NCBI GenBank assembly: GCA_964371615.1
Contig: CAYJMS010000003.1
Coordinates: forward strand, 124,001-188,000
DNA: 64,000 bases
Source: SpSt-333 sp964371615
GTDB lineage: Bacteria > Bacteroidota > Ignavibacteria > UBA10030 > UBA8401
Reading direction: 5' to 3'
The position numbers were made by a program, and so were the translations under genes. Below, one piece after another: positions 43,848 to 52,962 of the stretch. The notes below the pieces were generated by a model, which saw only the letters and a list, made by a program, of their open reading frames with translations, searched no databases and was not told the DNA's origin. Numbering within the stretch: the first letter of the stretch is position 1; every line of letters begins with the position of its first letter.

Positions 43848-45179
43848 ATGGCAAAAACAACCGATCACCGGCCGTTGATCAACGCGATTCTCCATCGCCT
43901 TAATCTTGACAGCGACCTAGAGAAATTCGACAAGATACATAAGACGATCGAACAGAATATCATCTTTAAGGGAACCAATCTCTGGATCCTTGTCTTTGCC
44001 ATCCTCGTTGCCTCGGTCGGGTTGAACATGAATTCAACGGCTGTCATCATCGGCGCCATGTTGATTTCTCCACTGATGGGTCCGATCAACGGCATGGGAT
44101 ACAGCATCGCCACGTATAACTTTCCCCTCTTTCGAAAATCGGTAAAGAATTTCGTCTTTGCCGTTGTTGCCAGTCTATTCGCATCGACGTTCTACTTCGC
44201 GCTGACCCCTGTGTCAACTGCCCATTCCGAGCTGCTTGCACGGACTAGCCCGACAATCTACGACGTGTTGATCGCTCTCTTTGGCGGTCTTGCCGGCATT
44301 GTTGCCATCAGCAGCAAGTTGAAAGGCAATGTTATACCGGGGGTCGCAATCGCCACGGCGCTCATGCCGCCGCTCTGCACGGCGGGATACGGTTTAGGAA
44401 CGGGTCAGTTCAATTTCTTCTTCGGCGCTTTTTATTTATTCACCATCAATACGGTTTTTATCGCCATCTCTTCGGTGGTGATCTCTCAGGTGCTCCGTTT
44501 TCCAATACGAACGATCGTGGACGAGGCGCAGAAAACGAAAGTCAACCGGATCATCAGCGCAATTATTACGGTGACGCTCATTCCGAGTATCTATTTCGGC
44601 TACGGCCTGGTGAAAAACGAACAATTCCAGCAAAATGCAGAGCGATTTACAAAGAACGTCAGTATTGTCGAAGGGAACTACCTGCTGAAAAGCGAGATCA
44701 ATCCGGCAAAAAAGAGTATCGCGCTGGTGTATGGCGGTAATTCGTTGACCGAAGAGCATAAGCAGTCTATCCGTGATAAGCGGGTGGATTTTTCCATTGA
44801 GGATGCGGAGTTGAACATTATGCAGGGATTCTCATTTTCCGAAGCGCTGGGCAGAACGACGGAAATCGACAATCTAAAGGGTGAAATCAACAAACTGCGC
44901 GCCGCGCTGAGCGAAAAAGAAAAGCAGATCGACAGTGTCGCTGCCCGCCGCCGGTTCGGCGGTACGCTGCTAACTGAAGCGAAAGCGTTGTATCCGCAGA
45001 TCTACTCATGCGGCTATTCGGAGACGATCGAATTCAACGCAACGGGAGAACAGGAGAAAATTATCGTTGTCCGATTTACCAGTAAGGGGAAAGTGCTGTA
45101 TAATTCGGATAAGGCAAAAATCAAACGCTGGCTTGCGTCGCGGCTCGGAACGGAAAGAGTGACCACATATTTTGATTGA
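43848..45179 (+). CDS. DUF389 (TIGR00341-like) membrane protein
   Basis: This protein has 443 residues. The DUF389 core shows SVGLNMNSTAVIIGAMLISPLMGPINGMGYS and GNVIPGVAIATALMPPLCTAGYGL within about six to eight helices (residues ~45-265). A soluble C-terminal part of ~180 residues follows, with a coiled coil (DNLKGEINKLRAALSEKEKQ). The function of the family is unknown. It is followed by two back-to-back hairpins and then the convergent phoU gene. Confidence 0.87.
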   Translation: MAKTTDHRPLINAILHRLNLDSDLEKFDKIHKTIEQNIIFKGTNLWILVFAILVASVGLNMNSTAVIIGAMLISPLMGPINGMGYSIATYNFPLFRKSVKNFVFAVVASLFASTFYFALTPVSTAHSELLARTSPTIYDVLIALFGGLAGIVAISSKLKGNVIPGVAIATALMPPLCTAGYGLGTGQFNFFFGAFYLFTINTVFIAISSVVISQVLRFPIRTIVDEAQKTKVNRIISAIITVTLIPSIYFGYGLVKNEQFQQNAERFTKNVSIVEGNYLLKSEINPAKKSIALVYGGNSLTEEHKQSIRDKRVDFSIEDAELNIMQGFSFSEALGRTTEIDNLKGEINKLRAALSEKEKQIDSVAARRRFGGTLLTEAKALYPQIYSCGYSETIEFNATGEQEKIIVVRFTSKGKVLYNSDKAKIKRWLASRLGTERVTTYFD

Positions 45180-45190
45180 AGCGAAAGAAA

Positions 45191-45221
45191 GCCATTCGAT
45201 TGCTCTCGGCAATCGGATGGC
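45191..45221. terminator. Hairpin of the GCCATCCGATTGC family
   Basis: Arms GCCATTCGATTGC and GCAATCGGATGGC are followed by TTTAAAAA. Nearly the same hairpin occurs at 52925-52955. Confidence 0.75.
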
Positions 45222-45233
45222 TTTAAAAACTAC

Positions 45234-45270
45234 GATCCCCGTTTTCTTTTAGAAAACGGGGATCTATTTT
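45234..45270 (+). terminator. Terminator of the ATCCCCGTT family after the DUF389 gene
   Basis: Perfect arms GATCCCCGTTTTCT/AGAAAACGGGGATC (45234-45264) are followed by TATTTTT. Related hairpins are at 11071-11101 and 53473-53507. Confidence 0.85.
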
Positions 45271-45331
45271 TCCATCGTCCTGCACCAATCATAAAATCAA
45301 TAAATCATAAAATCTCATAATTGTCGTGAAT

Positions 45332-45991
45332 TTATTCACTGGCATGATGCTTCACAACTCTCGCCTGCGTCTGGAATATCACCTCTTCGGCAATATTCGT
45401 CGTCAGGTCGGCGACCCGTTCGAGATTCCGGCTGATGCGCAGCAATTCCAGCCCTCCTTCGATACTCTTCAGATCCTTTTTAATGAACTTGACCACCTGT
45501 GAATTCATCCCCCGGTTCAGCGCGTCGATACGGTCGTCGCTCTCCAACACGCTTTGCGCCATCTGCGGATTCAGGTGGATGAAGCTGTTGAGCGCCTGCT
45601 GCAGCATCTCCTTGGCGATCTTCGCCATGTTGGGAATTTCCAGCAGCGGTTCCTGCTGCGGAGTTTCCACCAGACGGAATGCCGACTCGGCAATGTTCAC
45701 CGCATGATCGCCGATCCGTTCAAGGTCGTTGTTGATTTTCTGGATTGCCAGAATCAGACGCAGATCGCTTGCCACCGGCTGCTGCAATGCCAGTAAGTCG
45801 ACGACGTTGTTATCGATCTCAATCTCGCATTGGTTGATCTTTCCGTCGGATGAAATCACTTTTGATGCAAGCGTGGCATCGTTGTTCATCACCGCATCCA
45901 GCGCCTCAATCAGATTCTGTTCGACCAGACTTCCCATTTTGATGACGTTCGATTTCAGTTTTTCCAGATCCCGTTGAAAATGCCGTTCCAT
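45332..45991 (-). CDS. phoU: Phosphate-signalling regulator PhoU
   Basis: This 219-residue protein is made of two three-helix PhoU repeats with the metal-binding E/DxxxD motifs (NNDLERIGDHAVNIAE, RNLERVADLTTNIAEEV). PhoU links the Pst transporter to the PhoR kinase and restrains phosphate uptake. It is the last gene of the porin-pstSCAB-phoU cluster, 51 bases after pstB; the gap contains a CTTTGCGCCTCTGCG-type repeat. Confidence 0.95.
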   Translation of the reverse strand: MERHFQRDLEKLKSNVIKMGSLVEQNLIEALDAVMNNDATLASKVISSDGKINQCEIEIDNNVVDLLALQQPVASDLRLILAIQKINNDLERIGDHAVNIAESAFRLVETPQQEPLLEIPNMAKIAKEMLQQALNSFIHLNPQMAQSVLESDDRIDALNRGMNSQVVKFIKKDLKSIEGGLELLRISRNLERVADLTTNIAEEVIFQTQARVVKHHASE

Positions 45992-46042
45992 AATTTATCC
46001 TTTGTTCTTCTTTGCGCCTCTGCGACTTTGTAGTGAATCGTG

Positions 46043-46876
46043 CTATCCGAATCTACCCGTAATATAATCTTCCGTCTGTTTTTTTGCCGGCACGGTGAAG
46101 ATCTTTTTTGTTTCGTCGTATTCGATCAATTCCCCCATGTAAAAGAAGGCGGTCCGGTCACTCACCCGCGCCGCCTGCTGCATGTTGTGCGTAACGATAG
46201 CGATTGTGTACTCTTTTTTCAATTCATAGATTAATTCTTCGATCTTTGCAGTGGAAAGAGGATCAAGCGCGCTGGCCGGTTCGTCCATCAATATCACTTC
46301 GGGACTGACTGCAAGGGTCCGCGCAATGCAGAGCCGCTGCTGCTGTCCGCCGGAGAGACTGACGCCGCTTTTGGACAGAGAGTCCTTCACTTCATTCCAG
46401 AGCGCTGCCTGATGCAGGCTCTTTTCGACGATTTCGGTGACCTTTTTCTTGTCCCGCATGCCGTTCATTTTGAGTCCGGCGGCGACATTGTCGAAGATGG
46501 ACATGGTCGGAAAAGGATTCGGTTTCTGGAACACCATCCCGATTCTCTTGCGCACCACCACGGCGTCCATACCGTAAATATCCTCGCCGTCCAATGACAG
46601 GCGGCCGGTGATTTTACTCTCGGGAACCAGTTCGTGCATCCGATTAATGGATCGGAGAAACGTTGACTTTCCGCAGCCGGAAGGGCCGATAATGGCAACG
46701 ACGGAATGTTCGGGAATTTCGAACGAGACATTCTTCAGCGCATGTACTTTGCCGAAGTAACAATTAATCCCTTCCGCCGTGATCTTGATTCTTTTTCCGG
46801 CGGTCGAACTCCCCGCCGTCTTTGATTCCGACAGGAGTTGCGTATTCATGGTTCGTTGTGTTGTGAGAGTATTCAT
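46043..46876 (-). CDS. pstB: Phosphate ABC transporter ATPase PstB
   Basis: This 277-residue protein has Walker A GPSGCGKST, signature LSGGQQQRL, Walker B VILMDEP and the switch HNMQQA. It powers phosphate import by PstSCA. The start is the ATG at 46876 (MNTLTTQR), 11 bases after pstA; an alternative ATG at 46849 is also possible. Longer upstream frames overlap pstA in another phase. Confidence 0.96.
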   Translation of the reverse strand: MNTLTTQRTMNTQLLSESKTAGSSTAGKRIKITAEGINCYFGKVHALKNVSFEIPEHSVVAIIGPSGCGKSTFLRSINRMHELVPESKITGRLSLDGEDIYGMDAVVVRKRIGMVFQKPNPFPTMSIFDNVAAGLKMNGMRDKKKVTEIVEKSLHQAALWNEVKDSLSKSGVSLSGGQQQRLCIARTLAVSPEVILMDEPASALDPLSTAKIEELIYELKKEYTIAIVTHNMQQAARVSDRTAFFYMGELIEYDETKKIFTVPAKKQTEDYITGRFG

Positions 46877-46887
46877 ACATCGTCTTT

Positions 46888-47727
46888 CTAATATCGTCGT
46901 CGTGTTGCAATGCGTACCGTAATGCTGAAGATCAGCACCAGAAGCATCAGCACCAACGCTCCTGCCCACGCCTGCGCAATCCAGTCTTCGAACGGCGATA
47001 CACCGTAATTGTAAATAAATACCGTCAGCGATGCAATCGGCTGATCGAGCGTCGTATGCCAGAAGCGATTGTTCAGAGCGGTGAAAAGCAGCGGAGCTGT
47101 TTCGCCCGCAGCCCTTGCCACCGCCAGCATAATGCCGGTGACGATGCCGCCGAGCGCGGTCGGCATGATAATGCGCAGTGTGGTTTTCCATTGAGGAATC
47201 CCAAGTGCCAACGCCGCTTCCCTGTACGAATTCGGTACTGTCCGCAGCATTTCTTCGGTTGTTCTTGTCACGATCGGGATCATCAGTATTCCGAGCGCAA
47301 ATCCGCCGGCATACGCGGAAAAATGCTTCATCGGCAGCACGATAATTGTGTACGCCACAACACCTGTAACGATGGAGGGAACGCTGTTTAATACATCGGT
47401 TAAAAAGCGGACTGTCGTGCCGAACATATTGTTACCGTATTCGGACAGGTAGACACCGGATAATATTCCGATCGGAAGGCCAATTATACTTCCCAGTCCA
47501 ACCAAGATCAGCGTGCCGACTATGGCATTGGCAAGTCCTCCGCCCGGTTCCCCGACCGGTTTCGGAAGCTCGGTAAAGAAGTCGACCGTCAGCGCTTCCA
47601 TTCCGAGAGAGATGGTATGATAAAAGATCATTGTCAGCGGAACGAGCGCCAACAGGACGCTGGCAATGCTCAATCCATACATTGCAATATTTTTAAATTT
47701 CCGATATCGAAACATCATTCCCGTCAT
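46888..47727 (-). CDS. pstA: Phosphate ABC transporter permease PstA
   Basis: This 279-residue protein has six membrane helices. The BPD permease EAA loop is REAALALGIPQWKTTLRIIMP and the family segment is LTDVLNSVPSIVTGVVAY. The ATG at 47727 was chosen because a strong GGAGGAAGG lies just ahead; an in-frame ATG at 47751 overlaps pstC. It pairs with PstC to form the phosphate channel. Confidence 0.95.
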   Translation of the reverse strand: MTGMMFRYRKFKNIAMYGLSIASVLLALVPLTMIFYHTISLGMEALTVDFFTELPKPVGEPGGGLANAIVGTLILVGLGSIIGLPIGILSGVYLSEYGNNMFGTTVRFLTDVLNSVPSIVTGVVAYTIIVLPMKHFSAYAGGFALGILMIPIVTRTTEEMLRTVPNSYREAALALGIPQWKTTLRIIMPTALGGIVTGIMLAVARAAGETAPLLFTALNNRFWHTTLDQPIASLTVFIYNYGVSPFEDWIAQAWAGALVLMLLVLIFSITVRIATRRRY

Positions 47728-47731
47728 AGCG

Positions 47732-48697
47732 TTAATACCTTCCTCCCGCATCGGACGAACGGGTGACGCTCCATACCAGCAGCCGTGCCACGGCGTTGAC
47801 GATCAATGCGACGACAAAAAGAACGAGCGCGATCTCGATCAGTGCACTGATGTACATTTCGGACGTCGCTTCGGTAAATTCGTTCGCCAATACGCTTGCC
47901 ATAGTGTACGCCGGTTCAAACAGCGACATGCGAATCTCCGGTCTATTGCCGATTACCATTGTTACCGCCATCGTTTCGCCGAGTGCGCGTCCCAATCCCA
48001 GTATCACCGCTCCCATAATGCCGGAACGGGAATACCGCAATGCGATCCTTGTCGCTTCCCATCGCGTGGAACCGAGCGCCAGCGCCGCTTCTTTCTGCGA
48101 GAGCGGTACTGCCTTCAGGACATCGCGCGAGATGGATGAAATTATCGGCAATATCATGATCGAGAGAATTATTCCCGCCGCAAGCATACCGACACCATAT
48201 GGCGCTCCTTCAAAGAGCGGAATAAAGCCGAGGTATTCGCTCAGCATCGGTTCCAGGGTCGTCCGTATCCACGGTACCATGACGAAAAATCCCCACAGTC
48301 CGTAAACGATACTCGGAATACCGGCGAGCAATTCTACGATAAACGAAAACGGACGTTCAAGCCAAACCGGTGCGAGTTCCGTCAGAAACACAGCGATTCC
48401 GATTCCCACCGGTACCGCGATCAACAGTGCGATCAGCGATGAGACCAGCGTGCCGTAAATGAACGGCAACGCGCCGTACTCATCCATCACCGGATCCCAT
48501 GTGCTGCTCGTTAAAAATCCCCAACCGAATTTTTCGATTGTCGGCAACGACGTGGAGTACATCTCGTACGCCATAAGGACGATCATCAGCAGCACCATCG
48601 CTGCAAAAAATGCGGTGAGACTCTTAAAAATCATGTCGCCGCTGTTCCGTGATGCGGAACGCGACGACGGTGTCGATATTGGTGTGGTGGTTGCCAT
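47732..48697 (-). CDS. pstC: Phosphate ABC transporter permease PstC
   Basis: This 321-residue protein has six helices, with ELLAGIPSIVYGLWGFFVMVP and the EAA loop KEAALALGSTRWEATRIALR followed by GLGRALGETMAVTMVIGN. It is the permease partner of PstA and lies seven bases after pstS. Confidence 0.95.
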   Translation of the reverse strand: MATTTPISTPSSRSASRNSGDMIFKSLTAFFAAMVLLMIVLMAYEMYSTSLPTIEKFGWGFLTSSTWDPVMDEYGALPFIYGTLVSSLIALLIAVPVGIGIAVFLTELAPVWLERPFSFIVELLAGIPSIVYGLWGFFVMVPWIRTTLEPMLSEYLGFIPLFEGAPYGVGMLAAGIILSIMILPIISSISRDVLKAVPLSQKEAALALGSTRWEATRIALRYSRSGIMGAVILGLGRALGETMAVTMVIGNRPEIRMSLFEPAYTMASVLANEFTEATSEMYISALIEIALVLFVVALIVNAVARLLVWSVTRSSDAGGRY

Positions 48698-48704
48698 CGG
48701 TAGA

Positions 48705-49742
48705 TTATTGTACCGGTTTTCCGTTCAAGCGAATGGTGCCAATGTTTTTGTTGTTCAACGCGACCACTTCTTTCGGTAACGGCGCATAATACAATCCCGG
48801 TGCAAACTTTTGTCCTTCGGTCAGCGCCCATTGAAAAAATGCAACTGTCGCTTTTGCTTTTTGTTCATCCTTTTGATCTTTGTACACCAGCAACCAGGTG
48901 AATCCGGCGATCGGGTACGAATCTTTTCCCAGCGGATCGGTGATGGAGACACGCAGGTCGGTTGGCATTTTCTTCGCTTCGTTCATTGCGGCAGCAGTAA
49001 CCGATTCCAGTGACGGTGCAACGAAGTATCCCGCTTTGTTTTTGATCGATGCGTAGGAAAGATTGTTCTTCACCGCGTAGGCAAGTTCCACATAACCGAT
49101 CGATCCGTCGATTTGCTTTACCTGACCGGCAACTCCTTCGTTCCCTTTTCCGCCGAGGCCGACCGGCCATTTGACCGATGTGCCGACGCCGACCTTTTTG
49201 TTCCACTCATCGCTGACTTTGGCAAGGTAATCGACAAAAATATATGTTGTTCCGCTGCCGTCCGAGCGGTGCACGACAACGATCGGTTTGTCGGGAAGGT
49301 TCACTCCGCTGTTCGCTGCTGCAATGCTGGGATCATTCCATTTCTTGATCTTTCCTAAAAAGATATCTGCCAGCACGTCGGGGGTCAGCTTCAATCCCGC
49401 ACCAATACCGGAAACATTGTACGTCGCAACAACCGCACCCATCACGGTGGGGATGTGCAGAATCTCCGTTCCCCGCTTTGTTTTGGCTTCGGCCAACTGC
49501 TGGTCGTTCATCGGGCCGTCTGTTGCGCCAAAGTCTACCGTTCCTTCGATCACCTGTTTAATTCCCCCGCCGCTGCCGATGGATTGGTAATTAAACTGGA
49601 TGCCGGTCTTCTTCTGGTATTCATCGAACCACTTGGAATAGATCACATACGGAAATGTAGCCCCCGCTCCGTTGAGCTGCAACTGGGCGGATGCATTCTG
49701 AATGATGAGCAGTGCGATAACAAAAGAGAGAATCTTTTTCAT
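48705..49742 (-). CDS. pstS: Phosphate-binding periplasmic protein PstS
   Basis: This 345-residue protein has signal peptide MKKILSFVIALLIIQNASAQ. Phosphate-binding loops are visible: LNGAGATFPYVIY, QSIGSGGGIKQV, DFGATDGPM, HRSDGSGTTYIF and SIGYVELAYA. It delivers phosphate to PstCA. The promoter region carries five direct repeats at 11-bp period (49782-49829), with a Bacteroidota-type -7 element between them and the start. Confidence 0.96.
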   Translation of the reverse strand: MKKILSFVIALLIIQNASAQLQLNGAGATFPYVIYSKWFDEYQKKTGIQFNYQSIGSGGGIKQVIEGTVDFGATDGPMNDQQLAEAKTKRGTEILHIPTVMGAVVATYNVSGIGAGLKLTPDVLADIFLGKIKKWNDPSIAAANSGVNLPDKPIVVVHRSDGSGTTYIFVDYLAKVSDEWNKKVGVGTSVKWPVGLGGKGNEGVAGQVKQIDGSIGYVELAYAVKNNLSYASIKNKAGYFVAPSLESVTAAAMNEAKKMPTDLRVSITDPLGKDSYPIAGFTWLLVYKDQKDEQKAKATVAFFQWALTEGQKFAPGLYYAPLPKEVVALNNKNIGTIRLNGKPVQ

Positions 49743-49764
49743 GGGTGAGTCCTTTTTTTACTTT

Positions 49765-49829
49765 CAAAATAAGGAACCGCGGTTATTTGAATGTTAATGT
49801 AGTGTTATAGAATTGTTACCGATCCGTTA
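49765..49829 (-). promoter_or_regulatory. Pho box and promoter of pstS (five 11-bp repeats)
   Basis: On the plus strand GTTA occurs at 49782, 49793, 49804, 49815 and 49826, exactly 11 bases apart; on the coding strand this reads TAAC-N7 repeated. A TTATTTTG element (coding strand, 49765-49772), close to the Bacteroidota -7 consensus TAnnTTTG, lies nine bases downstream. Eleven-base direct repeats just upstream of the -10 are the hallmark of PhoB/PhoP boxes. Confidence 0.8.
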
Positions 49830-50912
49830 GAGAAAAATATAATACAGCGTGATCCTACCGGTGATCGACGGGTCGAGCGCGCGGCTTCCAGCGCCTGATT
49901 GCACGTTTTCATAGGTTTCGACAACGATATTAGGGATAATCGATACCTTTGTATCCGCCGCCCAGTTGAGTCCGGCGATCAGAAAATTCCTCGCGTCATA
50001 TTTTGCGGCGGGGGCAATATTCGGATCGAAATAATCGTACCGGCCGAGAATGCTGATCTCTTCATTCAGCGTCACTGTTCCAAATAATGATAGTCCCGCA
50101 GCGGTTTTGTCGTCAACGACGACCGGAGCCGCACTGTGCGCATAGCCGTTCTCTGCAATCTGATAAATTCCCTCCGCACCGAATGAATATTTTCCTTTTT
50201 CTGCATAACCGAGAAAGAGCGCGGTGGAGAGAACATTCCGGCCGAGCGTCGCCGGCGGTGTTGCGGTGCTGTTGGGATCGTTCAAGCCGGATTGCATCTT
50301 GTAATCGGCGTAGAGGGTTAACCGGAATTTCTCCATCGGTGTCAGGTCGATGTGTGCATAGAGGCGTTTGTATTTGTCCGTTTCTGCGCCGATGTTGCTG
50401 TTGTTGCCGTACAGCACCCAGTACTTCAGACTGCCGCCGGAGAGGATGTTTCCTTTAAGACTAACACCGAAGTCCCGCGATGAGACAAAACCGCGAAGAT
50501 CCAAAATTGTTTTTTCCAGCGAGCGGAATCCCCAGTACGACTCGGATACTTCAAACGCCGGTGTCGGCTGAATGCCGAAGAAAAGGTCGGATCCGGCAAC
50601 AATCCCCTTCCACCGTAAAAATGCATCCTTGATTACCGGAGCGCCGGTGGTTCCTTCAAGACGCAGACGTACCGAATAGACCGTACTGATCTGATTGTCG
50701 AACGCTAGATAGATCCGTCGGAACTGAAATCCGTTCAAATCTTTTGCCCCTCCATTTGCAATGTTACTCTGCGAAGCGAGCGATGTATCGCGGGCGACGT
50801 TATAAAAATAATCGCCGAACATATAACCGCTGATCTTTATTGATTGCTCCTGTCCGATCAAAAAAATGGGGATCGAAAGGAAGAGGAAAAGGCTTGTTAT
50901 CGTTTTTTTCAT
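49827..50912 (-). CDS. OprO/OprP-like phosphate-selective porin
   Basis: This protein has 361 residues, signal peptide MKKTITSLFLFLSIPIFLIGQ, and a strand-rich body (KISGYMFGDYFYNVA, FQFRRIYLAFDNQISTVYSVRLRLEG, FFGIQPTPAFEVSESYWGFRS). It ends in an aromatic strand TGRITLYYIFL. These features fit the porin O/P family. It leads the pstSCAB-phoU cluster, and its own promoter region has 11-bp repeats, so a phosphate or polyphosphate channel is likely. Substrate selectivity is inferred from context. Confidence 0.85.
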   Translation of the reverse strand: MKKTITSLFLFLSIPIFLIGQEQSIKISGYMFGDYFYNVARDTSLASQSNIANGGAKDLNGFQFRRIYLAFDNQISTVYSVRLRLEGTTGAPVIKDAFLRWKGIVAGSDLFFGIQPTPAFEVSESYWGFRSLEKTILDLRGFVSSRDFGVSLKGNILSGGSLKYWVLYGNNSNIGAETDKYKRLYAHIDLTPMEKFRLTLYADYKMQSGLNDPNSTATPPATLGRNVLSTALFLGYAEKGKYSFGAEGIYQIAENGYAHSAAPVVVDDKTAAGLSLFGTVTLNEEISILGRYDYFDPNIAPAAKYDARNFLIAGLNWAADTKVSIIPNIVVETYENVQSGAGSRALDPSITGRITLYYIFL

Positions 50913-50992
50913 GTTTATGCCGTTTGGGTAATTAAATAATTTTGAATGATCGCTTTATTCAATATTTTATGTCAAGAATTTGCCAATTTTGT

Positions 50993-51029
50993 ATTATCGG
51001 ACCTTTACCTGAATGTTACCAAATTGTTA
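50993..51029 (-). promoter_or_regulatory. Pho box of the porin gene (four 11-bp repeats)
   Basis: ATTA at 50993, TTTA at 51004, GTTA at 51015 and GTTA at 51026 are each exactly 11 bases apart, 81-117 bases before the porin start. No clear -7 element is seen at the spacing found for the other boxes. Confidence 0.62.
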
Positions 51030-51042
51030 TGAGATGGGCATT

Positions 51043-51070
51043 AAAAAAGGCCGGGAGAGTATCCTGGCCT
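51043..51070 (-). terminator. Terminator of the T9SS protein gene at 51135
   Basis: Read on the minus strand, GGCCAGGA/TCCCGGCC is followed by TTTTTT. Confidence 0.82.
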
Positions 51071-51134
51071 CAATATAATATCTACAGTATATGGTCCCTT
51101 ATTCGGTTTCCATTGAATCAGGGTTTACACAACG

Positions 51135-52835
51135 TTACTTCATGAGGAGCATCCGCTTTGATTCAACCGATCCGGCAACGCTGAGACGATAGAAATATAC
51201 GCCGCTGGGTAGGCCGCTCGCATTCCAATCAACTGTATATTCGCCTCCCGGCTGATATTCGTTTACCAGCCTCGCGACCTCCATTCCCAGAGCATTAAAT
51301 ATTTTAAGCGATACCGGATACTGTTCGTCGAAATGCGGAACGGCGTATACAATGGTGGTTTTTGGATTGAAGGGATTTGGAAAATTCTGCAAAGCGAAAA
51401 ATTTCTGCGGCACCGGCGGAGGTGAAGCCGGAGGATCTTCGGTTTGATAAAGTTCATAGTTGGAATTAAAAAATTCTTTGACGAGATCTGTTTTCAGCCG
51501 AAGTGCGGTAATGCTCTTTAACCGATTGGCTCCCTGGCCGACAATGATCGTCGCCGTCACCTCCTGCGTATCTCCGGGGGCAAGAGTTATTGGGCCAACG
51601 GAATAGACACCTCTCATATCCCTTGGAGTTGTCGTGATCGTTTGAATCCATCCGAGACTGTCGACAGGATCACCGGCAAACGGAAATGTCGTGATTGATT
51701 GCGTCAATGGGTCTTTTATCTTTTCTCCTGTTAACTCAGATACTCCGGAAAGATTCCGAAACACCCTCAATGCTGGTGGTATGAATATGTCCCCGCCGGG
51801 ACTCCAGGGGTCGCCATTCCAATTCCAACTATTGAAGGGCATAAATGCATACGGTTCGATGTTCCGAACGCCTTTTCGCCAGCCATCCCATGTCAATCCT
51901 GAATCTTCAACCGATGAGGAAACGACCGGAGTTTGAAGATAGACGAAACCGAGCGCCGGAGGTTTGTCTTCGTATCCGTTGATGCCTCCGTCATCATTGT
52001 CTCCGTTATATACATAGGAAATCCATTTCGATGTGTCGACTCCGACGCAGTCGTCGCCGGCATCACCCAGATCGGCATCGTGCCACAGGCCGAAGAATGT
52101 GTTGTCATAGTGAGCGTCGGACTTATTGATGATCGTCCATCGCAGAAACATGACGTCGCGGAGAAAATCGATGTGATCAAATCCGAAATATGTTGCATGC
52201 ACCTCAAGGCCCATTGGAGCGGTTTTTCCGGTCAGGGCATGTTGTTTCGGTTCACCGTCGTTGTACACCGACCAGAGTGTCTGGCTGCCGATATTCCACG
52301 GTCGATCGATTCCCGGATCCCACCGCGAATTTTTATTGATATCAACATACGGTGCGCCGAGGTCCGCGGGCCATTCGCGATAGTCCCGCACCGAATCATT
52401 ATCACCATTTTTGATCTTATAGACTCTATATCGTAAGTCCGATGGATCGCTCAGCACCGTCGAATCATAATTATTCGATTGATAGACACCGTTGATCGTT
52501 CCCGGCTGATATTCCGAAGCGTAATCCTGTATTGCAGTGCGGATCTCACCCGAACCGCGATGAATACCGGCAATCCAGATCCCTGCAGTATAAATTGCCG
52601 TTTTTTGTGCTCCCTTCGGCCAGAAAAAACCGGAGCTGTTCGTGCGGAGATAATCGGCGAACGGACCGTAATTACTGATTGTACAGACAATCCGGTTGCC
52701 GTCGAAAAATTCCCACTGATTGTTGGAATTCAGAATTGCTTGTGCGGATGAAGCCGGAGCACGTTTTTGTGCTTCGAGTGAGGATGATAACAAAACGAAT
52801 ACTATAATAAATGATATTGCAGACCTTCGTTTCAT
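51135..52835 (-). CDS. T9SS type A sorting-domain secreted protein (large)
   Basis: This protein has 566 residues, with signal peptide MKRRSAISFIIVFVLLSSSLEAQ. The body contains tryptophan- and aspartate-rich stretches (TAGIWIAGIHRGSGEIRTAI, FGLWHDADLGDAGDDCVGVD, YNGDNDDGGINGYEDKPPA), seen in a family of Ignavibacteria-type exported proteins without known function. The C-terminus is the sorting domain (FALQNFPNPFNPKTTIVY, then LKIFNALGMEVARLV, GVYFYRLSVAG and KRMLLMK). No Pho-type repeats precede it, unlike the neighbouring porin, beta-helix and receptor genes. Confidence 0.85.
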   Translation of the reverse strand: MKRRSAISFIIVFVLLSSSLEAQKRAPASSAQAILNSNNQWEFFDGNRIVCTISNYGPFADYLRTNSSGFFWPKGAQKTAIYTAGIWIAGIHRGSGEIRTAIQDYASEYQPGTINGVYQSNNYDSTVLSDPSDLRYRVYKIKNGDNDSVRDYREWPADLGAPYVDINKNSRWDPGIDRPWNIGSQTLWSVYNDGEPKQHALTGKTAPMGLEVHATYFGFDHIDFLRDVMFLRWTIINKSDAHYDNTFFGLWHDADLGDAGDDCVGVDTSKWISYVYNGDNDDGGINGYEDKPPALGFVYLQTPVVSSSVEDSGLTWDGWRKGVRNIEPYAFMPFNSWNWNGDPWSPGGDIFIPPALRVFRNLSGVSELTGEKIKDPLTQSITTFPFAGDPVDSLGWIQTITTTPRDMRGVYSVGPITLAPGDTQEVTATIIVGQGANRLKSITALRLKTDLVKEFFNSNYELYQTEDPPASPPPVPQKFFALQNFPNPFNPKTTIVYAVPHFDEQYPVSLKIFNALGMEVARLVNEYQPGGEYTVDWNASGLPSGVYFYRLSVAGSVESKRMLLMK

Positions 52836-52924
52836 ATGGTAGGTCCTGATGATTGTCAGAACGGGTGCATTGAAAGGTACCGATTATCGGTATTCTCTTC
52901 AATAAGTATAATGTGAGTTCCACA

Positions 52925-52955
52925 GCCATCCGATCGCTTTGAGCAATCGGATGGC
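52925..52955. terminator. Hairpin of the GCCATCCGATTGC family (second copy)
   Basis: Arms GCCATCCGATCGC and GCAATCGGATGGC lie downstream of the dCMP deaminase gene. The sequence is nearly the same as at 45191-45221. Confidence 0.75.
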
Positions 52956-52962
52956 TTCCGCG

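Noticed and set aside
52836..52920. Pho box before the T9SS gene at 51135-52835
   Set aside because: No GTTA/ATTA direct repeats at 11-base spacing were found there, unlike the four accepted boxes.
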